From Arthrobacter antibioticus (lineage in GTDB: Bacteria; Actinomycetota; Actinomycetes; Actinomycetales; Micrococcaceae): DNA of 64,000 bases. Shown one piece after another: positions 16,632-25,888 of this stretch. Location of the stretch: assembly GCF_030063205.1 (NCBI RefSeq), contig NZ_JASISQ010000001.1:733152-797151 (forward strand). Direction: 5' to 3'. The translations under genes were made by a program, and so were the position numbers. Numbering within the stretch: the first letter of the stretch is position 1; each line of letters starts with the position of its first letter. The notes under the pieces were generated by a model, which saw nothing but the letters and a program-made list of their open reading frames with translations, searched no databases and was not told the origin of the DNA.

Positions 16632-18533
16632 CTAAATAGTTATATGTTCCGTGGCTTGGCCATAGAACTTTAGCTCGCTCGTCGCGAGAGCTTCGACTTC
16701 GCGTAGCTTCCACGTGTGACCGCTCGAGTTACGTGCTTGACAGAAATTGAATCTATCTGCGGAATAGATTTTCATTCCAGCTTCTCTTGCTTTCCTGAGA
16801 AAGCCAGTATCCTCACCCGAACGCACATCTGGAAAGGGTACCCGCATGAACACGCTACGGTTGCCCATGATCGTGGGGCCCATTACGAAGCTTGTAAATT
16901 TATGCTCCTTGTGACCGAATCTTAGAATAGTCGCGTTCGACGACTCTAGGTGCATATAGTGCGCTTGCTTCCCAACTATGTCGGCTCGCGAGTAACTCAA
17001 TGCATACAGCTGATCGGCGAGATAGTTGGGTCCGTAATAATCGTCGTCATCCATTTTTGTGAGAATTTCCCCGCTAGAAGCGGCAACGCAGCGGTTCAAG
17101 CACTCACCTAAGGACACATCGATACGAGCAGTTAGGGCTACAACGTCAGGTAAGTCGTACGTCATTTGCAAATGCCGAATATCTTCCATCGGGATCTCAA
17201 AGCCATGGGTCAGCACAACTAGCTGCGGACGGACACCCTCTTGGCTGCCAACAGTCTTGAATATCTGTTCAAGCTGCGCAGGTCTGATGGTGCAAACCAG
17301 CGCAGAAACGCTAGGGAAGGCTATGCTTTTGGTCCGCTTCGGCAAAACACGTTCTAAGACCATTTCCACGCGCTGGGAGTATGTATGAAAACGCCATATA
17401 CGCCTCTGAGCCAAATGTACGGTCCGGTCATTTAGTTCGCTGTTAGAGACGAGCGCTCGAGTGAGGTGGCCAGCTTCCTCTCGTGTGACAGCAATGGGCA
17501 CCTCCAAATCGCTAAAGAAATTTCTTATCGCTTCACTTGGAGCGGAAATCACGGGAGTCCCCGCTGCCGAGATTTCGAAAATTCGTCTGGCACACATGCT
17601 GCGAGATTCTACGACAGAATTTACGTTGAGAAATACCTTATACGCTTTGTACGCTGACAACATCTGCTGGTAGGTCAGCGAACCTACAACACGTGAATCG
17701 AGCGGTACCGGGAATTGGTATTGCGGACCTCCACCCAAAAATCGAGAGAATATCTCTAGTCCCGTTTTCATCTTCGTCGAGACGTCCATTGCGCCGCCAA
17801 GCAAAAAATCCATCTGTTCACGGCGTTCTGGGAATTTATGAGAAAAATACATACCTGCGAAAGCAACGTCACGAACGTGCCATCCTTTAGATGGCCTCAC
17901 AGGATTGTGCACGGCCGGTTGTGCCGCGAAAGATAGCACGTCTACTCGATCATGACCAAGATCCTCAATATAGCATTCGATGCGACTTTCATCCGAAGTG
18001 AATACGAAATCAAACAGCTTAGCCGCCGGAAGAAAATCATCGTAGTGCGGCGGATCTTCCTTATTCCAGAAAACTGTCGGAATACTCTTCTCTTTACAAG
18101 CATTCAAAAGACCACGAAGTTCCTGAGACGGACCCGATTTACTTGTTAGTTTCCCAGTCCAGAGTTTGTCATTACCCGCCCAAGCAGACTCAACAAATAC
18201 CAAGTCCATACCATCCAACTGATGAGATCCATGCCTTGGATCTAATGACACGGATTCCCACTCGAAGCCAAAAGCCAGAGCAGAAAATGAATCGAGTATT
18301 ACGCCTACCTTCAAATCCTTTCGCCTCACTGAGTCCTGCGGAAGAACTGCATCTGCGAAGGTTAGACGTCGCCTACGTCCGCTCCCTATCCAGCCTCCTT
18401 CGACGCCCTTGGCGTCCCTCGGGGAAGCGAATCCCAACTCAGAACGGCGTCGAGCTTGCCACTCTTGAACCTGGTTTACGCCGCCGTTCGTCAGATGCCA
18501 AAGAGCAATACGTATTTCTGCAAGTGAATACAT
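16632..18533 (-). CDS. Fusion of CgeB-like glycosyltransferase and GT2 glycosyltransferase
   Basis: A 633-residue protein. The N-terminal part (about residues 70-375) resembles CgeB/spore maturation proteins (DUF3880 plus a GT1-type domain), with PTVFWNKEDPPHYDDFLPAA, FDFVFTSDESRIECY and the C-terminal donor motif CARRIFEISAAGTPVISAPS. The C-terminal part (about 388-610) is a GT2/GT-A domain with VSALVCTIRP, the metal-binding MDDDDYYGPNYL motif and a later SGEDTGFLRKAREAG. It should catalyse two glycosyl transfers using a single cytoplasmic polypeptide. The ATG follows the ABC ATPase stop codon directly. Specificity is unknown. Confidence 0.8.
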   Translation of the reverse strand: MYSLAEIRIALWHLTNGGVNQVQEWQARRRSELGFASPRDAKGVEGGWIGSGRRRRLTFADAVLPQDSVRRKDLKVGVILDSFSALAFGFEWESVSLDPRHGSHQLDGMDLVFVESAWAGNDKLWTGKLTSKSGPSQELRGLLNACKEKSIPTVFWNKEDPPHYDDFLPAAKLFDFVFTSDESRIECYIEDLGHDRVDVLSFAAQPAVHNPVRPSKGWHVRDVAFAGMYFSHKFPERREQMDFLLGGAMDVSTKMKTGLEIFSRFLGGGPQYQFPVPLDSRVVGSLTYQQMLSAYKAYKVFLNVNSVVESRSMCARRIFEISAAGTPVISAPSEAIRNFFSDLEVPIAVTREEAGHLTRALVSNSELNDRTVHLAQRRIWRFHTYSQRVEMVLERVLPKRTKSIAFPSVSALVCTIRPAQLEQIFKTVGSQEGVRPQLVVLTHGFEIPMEDIRHLQMTYDLPDVVALTARIDVSLGECLNRCVAASSGEILTKMDDDDYYGPNYLADQLYALSYSRADIVGKQAHYMHLESSNATILRFGHKEHKFTSFVMGPTIMGNRSVFMRVPFPDVRSGEDTGFLRKAREAGMKIYSADRFNFCQARNSSGHTWKLREVEALATSELKFYGQATEHITI

Positions 18534-19424
18534 TTAGCAGGCCCCCTTTTTCTTCCTACGCGACGTATCAACTATGTTTATTTTTTCCAAAGACGCTTGC
18601 GTTTCGGCACGGAACCTAGTTGCGGAATCATGGTTCCCCTTGGCTAGATCTTTCGTAAAAACCATGTACGCTTTCGTAACTTCTTTTGACGAACCATCCA
18701 TGATCAGTTCCCCCTTGTCCAACCAGATTGTCCTAGTAGTCATTTGTCGGATAGTCGGCAGGCTGTGACTAACTAGAAGTACGCAGCCAGCCTCGGAACG
18801 TAGCTGATCCATGCGTTGTTTACTCCGAGCGGCAAACTGTGCATCACCTGTATTCAATGCCTCGTCGACAAGAAGAATCTCAGGATTAGCCGATGCCGCA
18901 ACGGCAAATCGGAGCCTGGAACCCATACCAGAAGAATATGACTTCATCGGCAGATGGATGGACTTCCCGAGGCCAGATACTTCCACAATTTCATCAAAAC
19001 GTTCTGCGATCTGCGCGTGGCTAAGTCCCATGGCCAGACAACCAAGAACTACATTTTGATCTCCAGAAAGTTCAGGTACCAAAGCCGCATTCACTCCGAG
19101 CATGATAGGGGTACTGGATGCGTGAACTGCACCTATGGATGGTCGAACTTGACCGCTAACAAGCTTCATTAGGGTACTTTTGCCCGATCCGTTCCGGCCT
19201 ATGACCCCAACCGACTCTCCCCTATTTATAACCAAGGACAACTCCTTGATTGCATGAACCGTTACGGTGTTAGATAGGGGGTTGAGCATGCGCATGAGCT
19301 TCATGTGGGGGTACCTGATGTCCTTTGGAGCCTCCGTTGAAGGAACACGGTACCGCACAGCAACCTTGTCTACTACGACACAGGGGACAGGGTGGAGACC
19401 CGCCAGCAAATCAGCCACGGACAT
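18534..19424 (-). CDS. Polysaccharide ABC transporter ATP-binding protein (Wzt/TagH-type)
   Basis: An ABC ATPase of 296 residues from ATG 19424. That start is preferred because AGGAG lies four bases upstream; a GTG at 19436 would add four residues. Walker A is GRNGSGKSTLMK, the signature region reads YSSGMGSRLRFAVA and Walker B is ILLVDEAL, a set typical of teichoic acid and O-antigen exporters. It would energise export of the lipid-linked polymer together with the permease encoded just upstream. The C-terminal carbohydrate-binding domain of long Wzt proteins is absent, so recognition of a terminal sugar modification is unlikely. It overlaps the permease gene by 14 bases. Confidence 0.92.
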   Translation of the reverse strand: MSVADLLAGLHPVPCVVVDKVAVRYRVPSTEAPKDIRYPHMKLMRMLNPLSNTVTVHAIKELSLVINRGESVGVIGRNGSGKSTLMKLVSGQVRPSIGAVHASSTPIMLGVNAALVPELSGDQNVVLGCLAMGLSHAQIAERFDEIVEVSGLGKSIHLPMKSYSSGMGSRLRFAVAASANPEILLVDEALNTGDAQFAARSKQRMDQLRSEAGCVLLVSHSLPTIRQMTTRTIWLDKGELIMDGSSKEVTKAYMVFTKDLAKGNHDSATRFRAETQASLEKINIVDTSRRKKKGAC

Positions 19425-20301
19425 ATGACTCCTCACCTTTCCAGAAGTAGATACTACCGATTATTAGTGCAGCTAACGACCATGCTGTAAGCACGGTCCA
19501 TGAATGCAACGAAGGAGTGTTGCCATACAAAAGACTGTCCCTGCTGATATCGATGATGATGAAGACTGGGTTCGCTTGCATAACATTCAAAACGACTGGT
19601 TTGTCAATGAAACGCTCATAAGAATAGAAGATTGCCGACAAGTACATTACCGCCCTTAAAACGAAAGGTAGTAAGTGAGCGACGTCATTAACACGTGCAA
19701 TCAACCGAGCGAGGATAAGCCCTAAACCAAGGTTAAAAATGAACTGCAGAATTAAAACAGGTATTATAAGTAGCCAACGCCAAGTTATTGGTTCTGTAGG
19801 TGGTATCAGCAGCACCAGCAGAAGCATGGCTATGATCAGAGGCACGTTGACCAGCGCCTCACGGATGTTTACTCCGAGAGGGAGAGCTGCACGCGGAAAA
19901 GTAAAACCTTGGACTAGTGCCCGGTTTTGTTGGATAGAACGAGCACCACCAGTGATAGCTGCGGATGTCATTTGGAACAAAAACATACCGACAATTAGAT
20001 AACCAATAAAGTTTGGAATACCCTTACCAGTACCCAGTAGTAGTCCAAAAACCGCAAAGTACGTCGCTCCATTAAAAATGGGATTTAGTAGGAGCCAAAC
20101 ACTACCTAATTTGTCACGGCGCGTACCACTTTTTACTCGCGCCCTAGCATCATAAATGATGAAGCTGCGGAAGTCCCAAAGTTGAACTAGATAGTCCAGG
20201 AATCCAGGACGGGCACCAACGCGGCTCAGTTGGCTCAAGTCAAGGGAGAGATCCTTCGCGACAGCTTCTGGAACTGGCACAGTTTCCGGTGTCTGTGTCA
20301 T
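19411..20301 (-). CDS. Polysaccharide ABC-2 type permease (Wzm/TagG-type)
   Basis: A 296-residue membrane protein with a cytoplasmic N-terminus followed by six hydrophobic segments. It includes the typical GSVWLLLNPIFNGATYFAVF entry helix, IGYLIVGMFLFQMTSAAITG and a C-terminal WTVLTAWSLAALIIGSIYFW. It forms the channel of the exporter with the adjacent ATPase. The sequence NRALVQGFTFPRAALP matches the coupling-loop region of TagG/Wzm proteins. The ATG overlaps the stop of the upstream glycosyltransferase by four bases. An exporter of this type implies that the polymer is completed in the cytoplasm before export. Confidence 0.92.
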   Translation of the reverse strand: MTQTPETVPVPEAVAKDLSLDLSQLSRVGARPGFLDYLVQLWDFRSFIIYDARARVKSGTRRDKLGSVWLLLNPIFNGATYFAVFGLLLGTGKGIPNFIGYLIVGMFLFQMTSAAITGGARSIQQNRALVQGFTFPRAALPLGVNIREALVNVPLIIAMLLLVLLIPPTEPITWRWLLIIPVLILQFIFNLGLGLILARLIARVNDVAHLLPFVLRAVMYLSAIFYSYERFIDKPVVLNVMQANPVFIIIDISRDSLLYGNTPSLHSWTVLTAWSLAALIIGSIYFWKGEESYVRG

Positions 20302-22052
20302 TGCGAAGTTTCCTTCTTGTTCAGTTTCATAAGTAGTTCCTTGTATTTGGCTTCACACCGTTGCGCATTCGCAGCCCACGTTCTACCTTCCAACACTCCC
20401 CGCCTACCTTCACGCCCAAATCTCAGGCGGGCAGGTTCATCTTGGAGCAGGCTCAGCAAAGTGCTGGCAAGAATCTGCGGATCTCCGGCCGGGCACAGTC
20501 TGCCGTTTACACCGTCTTCCACGATTTCCCGGAGCGCTGGAAGATCGCTGGCGACAACAGGACGACTACTAGCCAATGCTTCCACCGGTTTCAAGGGCGT
20601 CACGGCACGGGTCACATTCAGATCCTTGCGTGGAACAACGAATATATCCAGAGCTTGGTGGTACAGGGAGGTCTGTTCTCGGGGAACTCGCCCCGCGAAA
20701 ATAATCTTTTCAGATAACTGCAGGGCTGCCGCTTGGGTTTGCAGTGCGGGCACCGCCGTGCCCCCGCCTACGAGCAACAACCGCAACTTTGGGAAGGTGG
20801 GTTCCAGAATTGAGAAAGCGTCAATCAGGTGGTCAAGGCCCTCGTAGTCCACCAAAGAGCTGACAGTACCAATGTAGTTCAGGGTAGGGTCCAATCCGAG
20901 CATACCGCGTGCTATCTCGGGTGTGACCGGGTCAAGCAAAAAGTCACCGCCCACAGCATTCGGAGCCAAAATGATTTTTTCGACAGGAATTCCTTGGGAA
21001 ACGATGCCATTGAGCATAACAGTTCCCAAGGTCACAACAGCGTCAGCATCTTGCATAACGCGTGATTCGGCTCCGCGGAATAACACATAACGCTCACTAG
21101 TCTTAGCCTGTTCGCTGCGTGTGGAGGCCCATGTGTCCGCAAGTTGTCCCCGCACCTCATACACCCAAGGTATCCCCAGAGCTTTGGCCACAGCGCTCAC
21201 TACCAATCCATTTAGGAAATGAGAAGTGGTGTGCAGAATTTCGGGCTTGAACTCCAGTGCCACCTTCAAAAGTTCCTCAGCTTCCTGCTGTAACCGAGCA
21301 TCCGGCGTATGCGCAAGCTTCACAGGAATAAGCCTGGCGTACCGCACGCCGTCGATCACGTCTTCGTCTGCAGCAAGAAGCTTACCAACTTGCACAGGGT
21401 AGCCAAGTCTGGTGACTGCCAAAACTTCCCGGCCGGCGTCCTGCTGGGCCAACAAGATGGAGTGGCTGCGTTGGGCATAGCCACTGCTCGTATGGGGCAG
21501 AGAGTTGGTCAACAGATGCAGGACCCTACCTTTGACTGCCATCATGGCTGTGGGAGGAAGTTCCGGCGTCCAACCGCTGAAGGTACGTTGCTCTCCAACC
21601 AGCCGCGCAAGCTGCTTCCTCATGACCCCCGGCTCACCCGCGAGAGCGTCGATAGCTCCCTGCATGTCGCCGTCGTACCATTTACGCCGCGCCACGGTTG
21701 CTGGCAGGAGCTTACTCCCTGATGCCAGCGGAAGGATCTGATCCGCCCATTCCGGGCTCCCGGATGCCAGAGCGACGTCGACGGCGCGGCGTGCTCGAGT
21801 TCCAGAAATGCCGCTTTCTGCCGCGTGACGCAGTCTGCTGTCCACGCCCGACTTATCTCCGGCAATGCAACTGGCCAGAAGTACCAGCGTCGACGTTGAC
21901 CGTGGGAATGACCTGGTAAGGAATTTGGCTACCGAAGAAACCAAACCCGCCGGAAGCCGGCGGGAAATCTGCAACGACAGTAAAACGGGGTCATCGCTAA
22001 GATGAGCAGTTGCCGTAGAAAGCGCCAGTGAGAGGTTGCGCCACAAGTTCAT
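20298..22052 (-). CDS. Glycosyltransferase family 4 with N-terminal helical extension
   Basis: A 584-residue protein when read from ATG 22052, which overlaps the upstream stop (TGA, 22049-22051). The longer open frame to 22142 runs into the upstream gene. The first ~190 residues are an alanine-rich helical region of unknown role. Residues ~190-570 are a GT4 enzyme, with VLHLLTNSLPHTSSGYAQRS at the acceptor-domain start, YIGTVSSLVDYEGLDHLIDA at the donor domain and NVTRAVTPLKPVEALASSRP at the donor site. It belongs to the GC-rich part of the locus. It is translationally coupled on both sides. Confidence 0.85.
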   Translation of the reverse strand: MNLWRNLSLALSTATAHLSDDPVLLSLQISRRLPAGLVSSVAKFLTRSFPRSTSTLVLLASCIAGDKSGVDSRLRHAAESGISGTRARRAVDVALASGSPEWADQILPLASGSKLLPATVARRKWYDGDMQGAIDALAGEPGVMRKQLARLVGEQRTFSGWTPELPPTAMMAVKGRVLHLLTNSLPHTSSGYAQRSHSILLAQQDAGREVLAVTRLGYPVQVGKLLAADEDVIDGVRYARLIPVKLAHTPDARLQQEAEELLKVALEFKPEILHTTSHFLNGLVVSAVAKALGIPWVYEVRGQLADTWASTRSEQAKTSERYVLFRGAESRVMQDADAVVTLGTVMLNGIVSQGIPVEKIILAPNAVGGDFLLDPVTPEIARGMLGLDPTLNYIGTVSSLVDYEGLDHLIDAFSILEPTFPKLRLLLVGGGTAVPALQTQAAALQLSEKIIFAGRVPREQTSLYHQALDIFVVPRKDLNVTRAVTPLKPVEALASSRPVVASDLPALREIVEDGVNGRLCPAGDPQILASTLLSLLQDEPARLRFGREGRRGVLEGRTWAANAQRCEAKYKELLMKLNKKETSQ

Positions 22053-23314
22053 TGGGGACTCCGGGCACGATCTATCATGGCAGTGATGTGGTCCATGTAT
22101 TTTCGGGCCAGGACGGGATAGTCTGCGTTTTCGCTCACCCAATCGCGTCCGGAAGTTCCCGCATCCAGACGGCTGCGGTCTGCTGCAAGTCCACGCCAGA
22201 GTTCAGCCACAGCTTCTGCCTTCCACGCAACAACGTCGCCAGCATCGGCTTCACGTATGATGCGGGCAGCTTCACCGCGCACTATGGCTGTTACATGCCG
22301 ACCTACTGCAAGCACCTCATAGGTCTTAGACGGAACGGTTGCCTCGAAGGACTTCCAATCATCACGCAGAGAAACAATGCACGTGTCTGCGGATTCGTAG
22401 CGGTCAAGAACCTCCTGCCCATGAAGAGAATCATGGAACGTAACGGGGGCATTGAGCTCGCGGGCCAGCTTCATCAGCTCCGGGCGTTTAGTGCCATGTC
22501 CCACCATATGTAGATGCATGTCCGGTCCCACTAATGCACTAGCCCTGATCACGGCGTCCAGGCGTTGGCTTTGACCATGATTGCCCAGATACAAGGCCTC
22601 AAAGATTTTTTTGTCCAGCCCGGGTGCAGCAAAGCTTGGCATCGACGCCACATCTAGTCCATTGCTGACAGTCACTACGTTCTTCACGCCACGTTCCCTG
22701 AGGGTCTCGGCGAAGCCCTCGGTCACCGCAACCACTAGATCGGCTCGGAACTGTATGCCCTCCACCACCCGCTCAATGAGACTCTTTACATTGCCCTTAA
22801 CGATCCGAGCGTCTCTGGCCAAATCCGGCCAGGCATCACGCATTTCAACGATAAGCGGAACGGTGCGCGCTTTCGCCACAACGTAACCTGCCAGCAGAAT
22901 AGGCAGACTTGGAGCAGTCACGATGATGGCGTCCGACTTGCACCAAAAAATTCCGGCAGGGATGGACATAGCTGCAGAAAACAACTGATCTACCAATCTC
23001 GCAGCATGAAAGTTCCCGCTGTGTGGCAAATAAGGTATCCGTAGAATTACCTCATTCAGGGGTCCCTTCTGGCAACGAAACACCCTGCCAGCAATACTCT
23101 TCGGCAGTGTTCGCCTCCCTTGTGGAAAGTGGGCCGAAGGTGCCACGACGTCAACATCCCAGCCCGCTGAACCGAATTCCCGGATTAACGACGTCCAGCG
23201 ACGCTGAGGCGGACTATGTTCAGGCCAATAGGAGTGTGTCAGAAGCATTATTCGTTTATAGCCACGAGTCCTGTTACCGATTGTCAAGGGCAGTTTACTT
23301 CCCAGTCTCTGCAT
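22049..23314 (-). CDS. Glycosyltransferase family 4
   Basis: A GT4 enzyme, about 421 residues from ATG 23314, which has GGTGGA a short distance upstream. The open frame reaches 23413 but would then overlap the upstream gene deeply. Another possible start is 23248, where the protein begins MLLTHSYWPEHSPPQRRW. Motifs include VDVVAPSAHFPQGR, the donor-domain GLDVASMPSFAAPGLDKKIF with YLGNHGQSQRLD, and VPSKTYEVLAVGRHVTAIV at the sugar-nucleotide site. The WPEHSPPQRRW start is typical of enzymes that build cell-wall or exopolysaccharides. It overlaps the next gene by four bases. Confidence 0.85.
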   Translation of the reverse strand: MQRLGSKLPLTIGNRTRGYKRIMLLTHSYWPEHSPPQRRWTSLIREFGSAGWDVDVVAPSAHFPQGRRTLPKSIAGRVFRCQKGPLNEVILRIPYLPHSGNFHAARLVDQLFSAAMSIPAGIFWCKSDAIIVTAPSLPILLAGYVVAKARTVPLIVEMRDAWPDLARDARIVKGNVKSLIERVVEGIQFRADLVVAVTEGFAETLRERGVKNVVTVSNGLDVASMPSFAAPGLDKKIFEALYLGNHGQSQRLDAVIRASALVGPDMHLHMVGHGTKRPELMKLARELNAPVTFHDSLHGQEVLDRYESADTCIVSLRDDWKSFEATVPSKTYEVLAVGRHVTAIVRGEAARIIREADAGDVVAWKAEAVAELWRGLAADRSRLDAGTSGRDWVSENADYPVLARKYMDHITAMIDRARSPQ

Positions 23315-24008
23315 GTGGTCCACCGTTTGGTGCGGGGATGACGCGGCCATTTCTGGCAGTGACTTCAAGATGTGAGCCACCTCGCCGCATGAACCGGATG
23401 TACCACAGACCAATACCTAGAAGTACAGCAATTACTAGCACCTGCAAAAGCAGAGAGTTTGACGGTAAGGGAGTATTCGAAGACATGGTTTTGGCAGCAG
23501 CAGTGGGGGTGGCGTTCTCTGGTAGCAGGGAAGATTTGGGCGTCGAGGCAGCGGACGACGTGGTTGGGGCCACGGCGGGCGCGACAGCGGTAGTTTCCGG
23601 ACTGGTGGGTTCCGGCTCAACGGCTTCTATTTCCGGTACCACCGGTTCAATTACTGGCTCCTCTGGCTGTTCATACACCGGAGGCTCAGGAATGATCACA
23701 TCCACAGGCGCGGGAGGAGCCGGCTCAACTGGAGCAGGCTGGACCGGGATATCCGGCTCGGGCGCAACCACCGGCGGGGGCACAACCACCGGAGGATTAC
23801 CTGGAGGATCAAGAGGCGGAGTATTTGGAATCTTCGGCGGAGGTGTGTCGCCCTCAAACGGCTCTGTCGTTTGTTTACCACCCGGGTCGGTCAACACGTC
23901 ACCCGGGTTTGCCCTCGCAGCGTATGACTGGAGCAGCAGTACGGGAATGAGGAGCATGACCACTAGGCAGATGCGCACTGGACCTGAACGCGCAACAAGT
24001 AGTCTCAA
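23295..24008 (-). CDS. Proline-rich exported membrane protein
   Basis: A 237-residue protein with a signal-peptide-like or membrane-anchoring N-terminus (ICLVVMLLIPVLLLQSYAARA, residues 13-33). A long Pro/Val/Glu-rich region follows (about 40-165, with repeated PPVV, PAPV and EPEP runs), then a second hydrophobic helix (LLLQVLVIAVLLGIGLWYIR, about 186-205) and a short basic tail. The Pro-rich part is probably an extended spacer across the cell wall. Translation starts at TTG 24008, with a GAAGTGAG ribosome site about 5 nt upstream. It is the first gene of the - strand polysaccharide array, so a role in anchoring or assembly of the polymer is possible but unproven. Confidence 0.65.
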   Translation of the reverse strand: MRLLVARSGPVRICLVVMLLIPVLLLQSYAARANPGDVLTDPGGKQTTEPFEGDTPPPKIPNTPPLDPPGNPPVVVPPPVVAPEPDIPVQPAPVEPAPPAPVDVIIPEPPVYEQPEEPVIEPVVPEIEAVEPEPTSPETTAVAPAVAPTTSSAASTPKSSLLPENATPTAAAKTMSSNTPLPSNSLLLQVLVIAVLLGIGLWYIRFMRRGGSHLEVTARNGRVIPAPNGGPHAETGK

Positions 24009-24238
24009 ACTAGTCTCACTTCCCCATCAGCAATTTGGCACATTATTTTGCCCTGGTTAGCTCAACTGATTCCGGAAAGAACCGGCACCATCAGGGCATG
24101 GTTGTTGGATTCCCAGACTCGATCATCCCATAAAAAATGTCAGATCGTGACTCAATCAGCCCATTTGTAGTGCTCACTAAAAAGTTGAGCCGCGCGGAAT
24201 GCCCACTTTTTTGCCCGGACTCCTTGGCCCTCCGGCGC

Positions 24239-25267
24239 CTATCCCAGCCCCGAACCCCGCATATAGGCAACGAGTGAATCGTTGGAAAGCGCTTCTGAGA
24301 TAGCCGCGATGGCGGCATCGTCCGGCAAAACAATAGACTGCCCGTCAGCGCTTGTGCCGGTACCAAGGGTTGGCAGTGTGAAAGCTTTCACATCTGATCC
24401 GCGCACGTCGCGCAGACTCAATGCCAAGGCGCCCATGGCACCCGAGTTCAGTTCAGAATCAACTGTCAAAGATGGGGCCACCTTGTTGACAAGTTCATTG
24501 ATTTTTACGGGATTTGTCAGATTGGCCGGGGTCAGCGCCGTGTTCATGACTGCCTTAAGGAACAGCTGCTGGTTGCGCACCCGCTGGTAATCACCATCGG
24601 TGAAAGCGTAGCGCTCACGCACAAAGGCAAGAGCCTGATCACCGTCAATCACCTGGGGACCGGCTTCAAACGTGAACTTATCATCAGCTGTGGTGAATGA
24701 CAGTGGCACATCCACTTGCACTCCACCCAGTGAATCGGTGATGGCTTTGAAGCCGTCAAAATTTACAATCGCCACATGATCAAGGCGCTGTTTAAAGAGA
24801 CCTTCGAGTGTTTGGACCACCAACGGAACCCCTCCATAGGCCATGGCCGCGTTGATCTTTGCCTCTCCAACGCCGGGAATGTCCACCCAGGTATCCCGCA
24901 TGATCGACATCATGACAATGTTCTTCCGGTCCGCTGGGATATGCACCCACATCATGGTGTCCGAGCGTTGGTCTGAGGCTTCCCCTGCTCCAGCCATGTC
25001 CAAAGAGTCGCCGCGACTGTCACTTCCCAGCATCAAGATGTTCATGGCATCCGAGGCTGACTTGGCAGGACGCGAAGCCTCGTCAGGGAACGCGTTAGCG
25101 ATATGTTCCGTCTTGCTGTCAAAGCTGCGCGCAAGGTTCGCGACGAAGACAGTACCGATAATTGCGGCAACCAGGAAGAGCCCGAGGAACGCAAACAGGA
25201 CATTGCGTCTGGTTTTGCTTCGTCGCCGGGTGCCTGAGGGCTGGGCCGAATCGGTTTCAGGAATCAT
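24239..25267 (-). CDS. LytR-CpsA-Psr (LCP) family glycopolymer ligase
   Basis: A 342-residue protein from ATG 25267. AGGAT lies about 8 nt upstream, and the longer frame to 25375 lacks support. A cytoplasmic Arg-rich tail is followed by one transmembrane helix (VLFAFLGLFLVAAIIGTVFV) and then the extracellular LCP domain. That domain has MNILMLGSDSRGD, RSDTMMWVHI, MSIMRDTWVDIPGVGEAKIN and FVRERYAFTDGDYQRVRNQQ, whose acidic and arginine residues bind the lipid-linked pyrophosphate and Mg2+. LCP proteins transfer secondary polymers to peptidoglycan. Its place next to the export locus suggests that it attaches this polymer. Confidence 0.92.
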   Translation of the reverse strand: MIPETDSAQPSGTRRRSKTRRNVLFAFLGLFLVAAIIGTVFVANLARSFDSKTEHIANAFPDEASRPAKSASDAMNILMLGSDSRGDSLDMAGAGEASDQRSDTMMWVHIPADRKNIVMMSIMRDTWVDIPGVGEAKINAAMAYGGVPLVVQTLEGLFKQRLDHVAIVNFDGFKAITDSLGGVQVDVPLSFTTADDKFTFEAGPQVIDGDQALAFVRERYAFTDGDYQRVRNQQLFLKAVMNTALTPANLTNPVKINELVNKVAPSLTVDSELNSGAMGALALSLRDVRGSDVKAFTLPTLGTGTSADGQSIVLPDDAAIAAISEALSNDSLVAYMRGSGLG

Positions 25268-25425
25268 GGACGTTATCCTGCCATGTGATTCTGGGCGCTT
25301 GCGGAAGAAACGTTTACCTGTACGATTTTTCCTGCTTTTTATGACAAAGTTCACTCGTGATTGATCGTCATACACGCACTCTTAGTGGAAGAGACCTTCA
25401 GCGCTTGAGCAGATAAGCTTCAGGC

Positions 25426-25881
25426 ATGCCTCTGATTTCTCGCTCATGGCGGACCGCCGTGCCTTTTGCTGCTGTAGCCCTCTTAGCTCTTACCGCCTGC
25501 TCACCCTCGGTGACAATTACTGAGGCCGAGGATGCCAACAATCCCGCCTGCGCATCGATGATGGTGGCTCTACCGGACTCCCTGGCTGGCTCCAAGCGTC
25601 GTACCACCACCAGCCAATCCACTGCTGCGTGGGGAGATCCCTCGCTTGTAGTCCTGCGATGCGGCGTTGCCGTACCCAGCCCCACCACTGATAAATGTGT
25701 CGCCGTCAACGGCGTGGACTGGGTACTCAAAGAAAAGGAAACAACGTGGACCATCACCACTTATGGCCGTACACCGGCCACAGAGCTAGTGTTTGAAGAT
25801 AACACTGTCCCATCAGATACGGTTTTGTCAGAAATATCTGCAGCCGTTTCCAAGATCCCGGCCAACGGTGCATGCCTGTGA
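25426..25881 (+). CDS. DUF3515 lipoprotein
   Basis: A 151-residue protein with a lipoprotein signal peptide (hydrophobic PFAAVALLALTAC, lipobox LTAC with Cys at residue 25). The mature domain has paired cysteines (NPACASMM, LRCGVAV, TDKCVAV, GACL) that probably form disulfides, and the DUF3515 pattern WGDPSLVVLRCGV. This actinobacterial family usually lies next to ddl. Here it is about 2.5 kb from it. Function is unknown, probably at the outer face of the membrane. It is divergent from the LCP gene, with the two sharing the 158-bp gap 25268-25425. Confidence 0.85.
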   Translation: MPLISRSWRTAVPFAAVALLALTACSPSVTITEAEDANNPACASMMVALPDSLAGSKRRTTTSQSTAAWGDPSLVVLRCGVAVPSPTTDKCVAVNGVDWVLKEKETTWTITTYGRTPATELVFEDNTVPSDTVLSEISAAVSKIPANGACL

Positions 25882-25888
25882 GAGCGCG

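Noticed and set aside
22053-22142. Longer start for the GT4 gene at 20298
   Set aside because: It lies inside the upstream coding sequence. ATG 22052 overlaps the upstream stop, as elsewhere in this operon.
23023-24060. Long Gly/Ser/Thr-rich plus-strand frame (345 codons)
   Set aside because: It is the antisense shadow of the Pro-rich gene, whose signal peptide, Pro-rich spacer and membrane helix read sensibly on the - strand.
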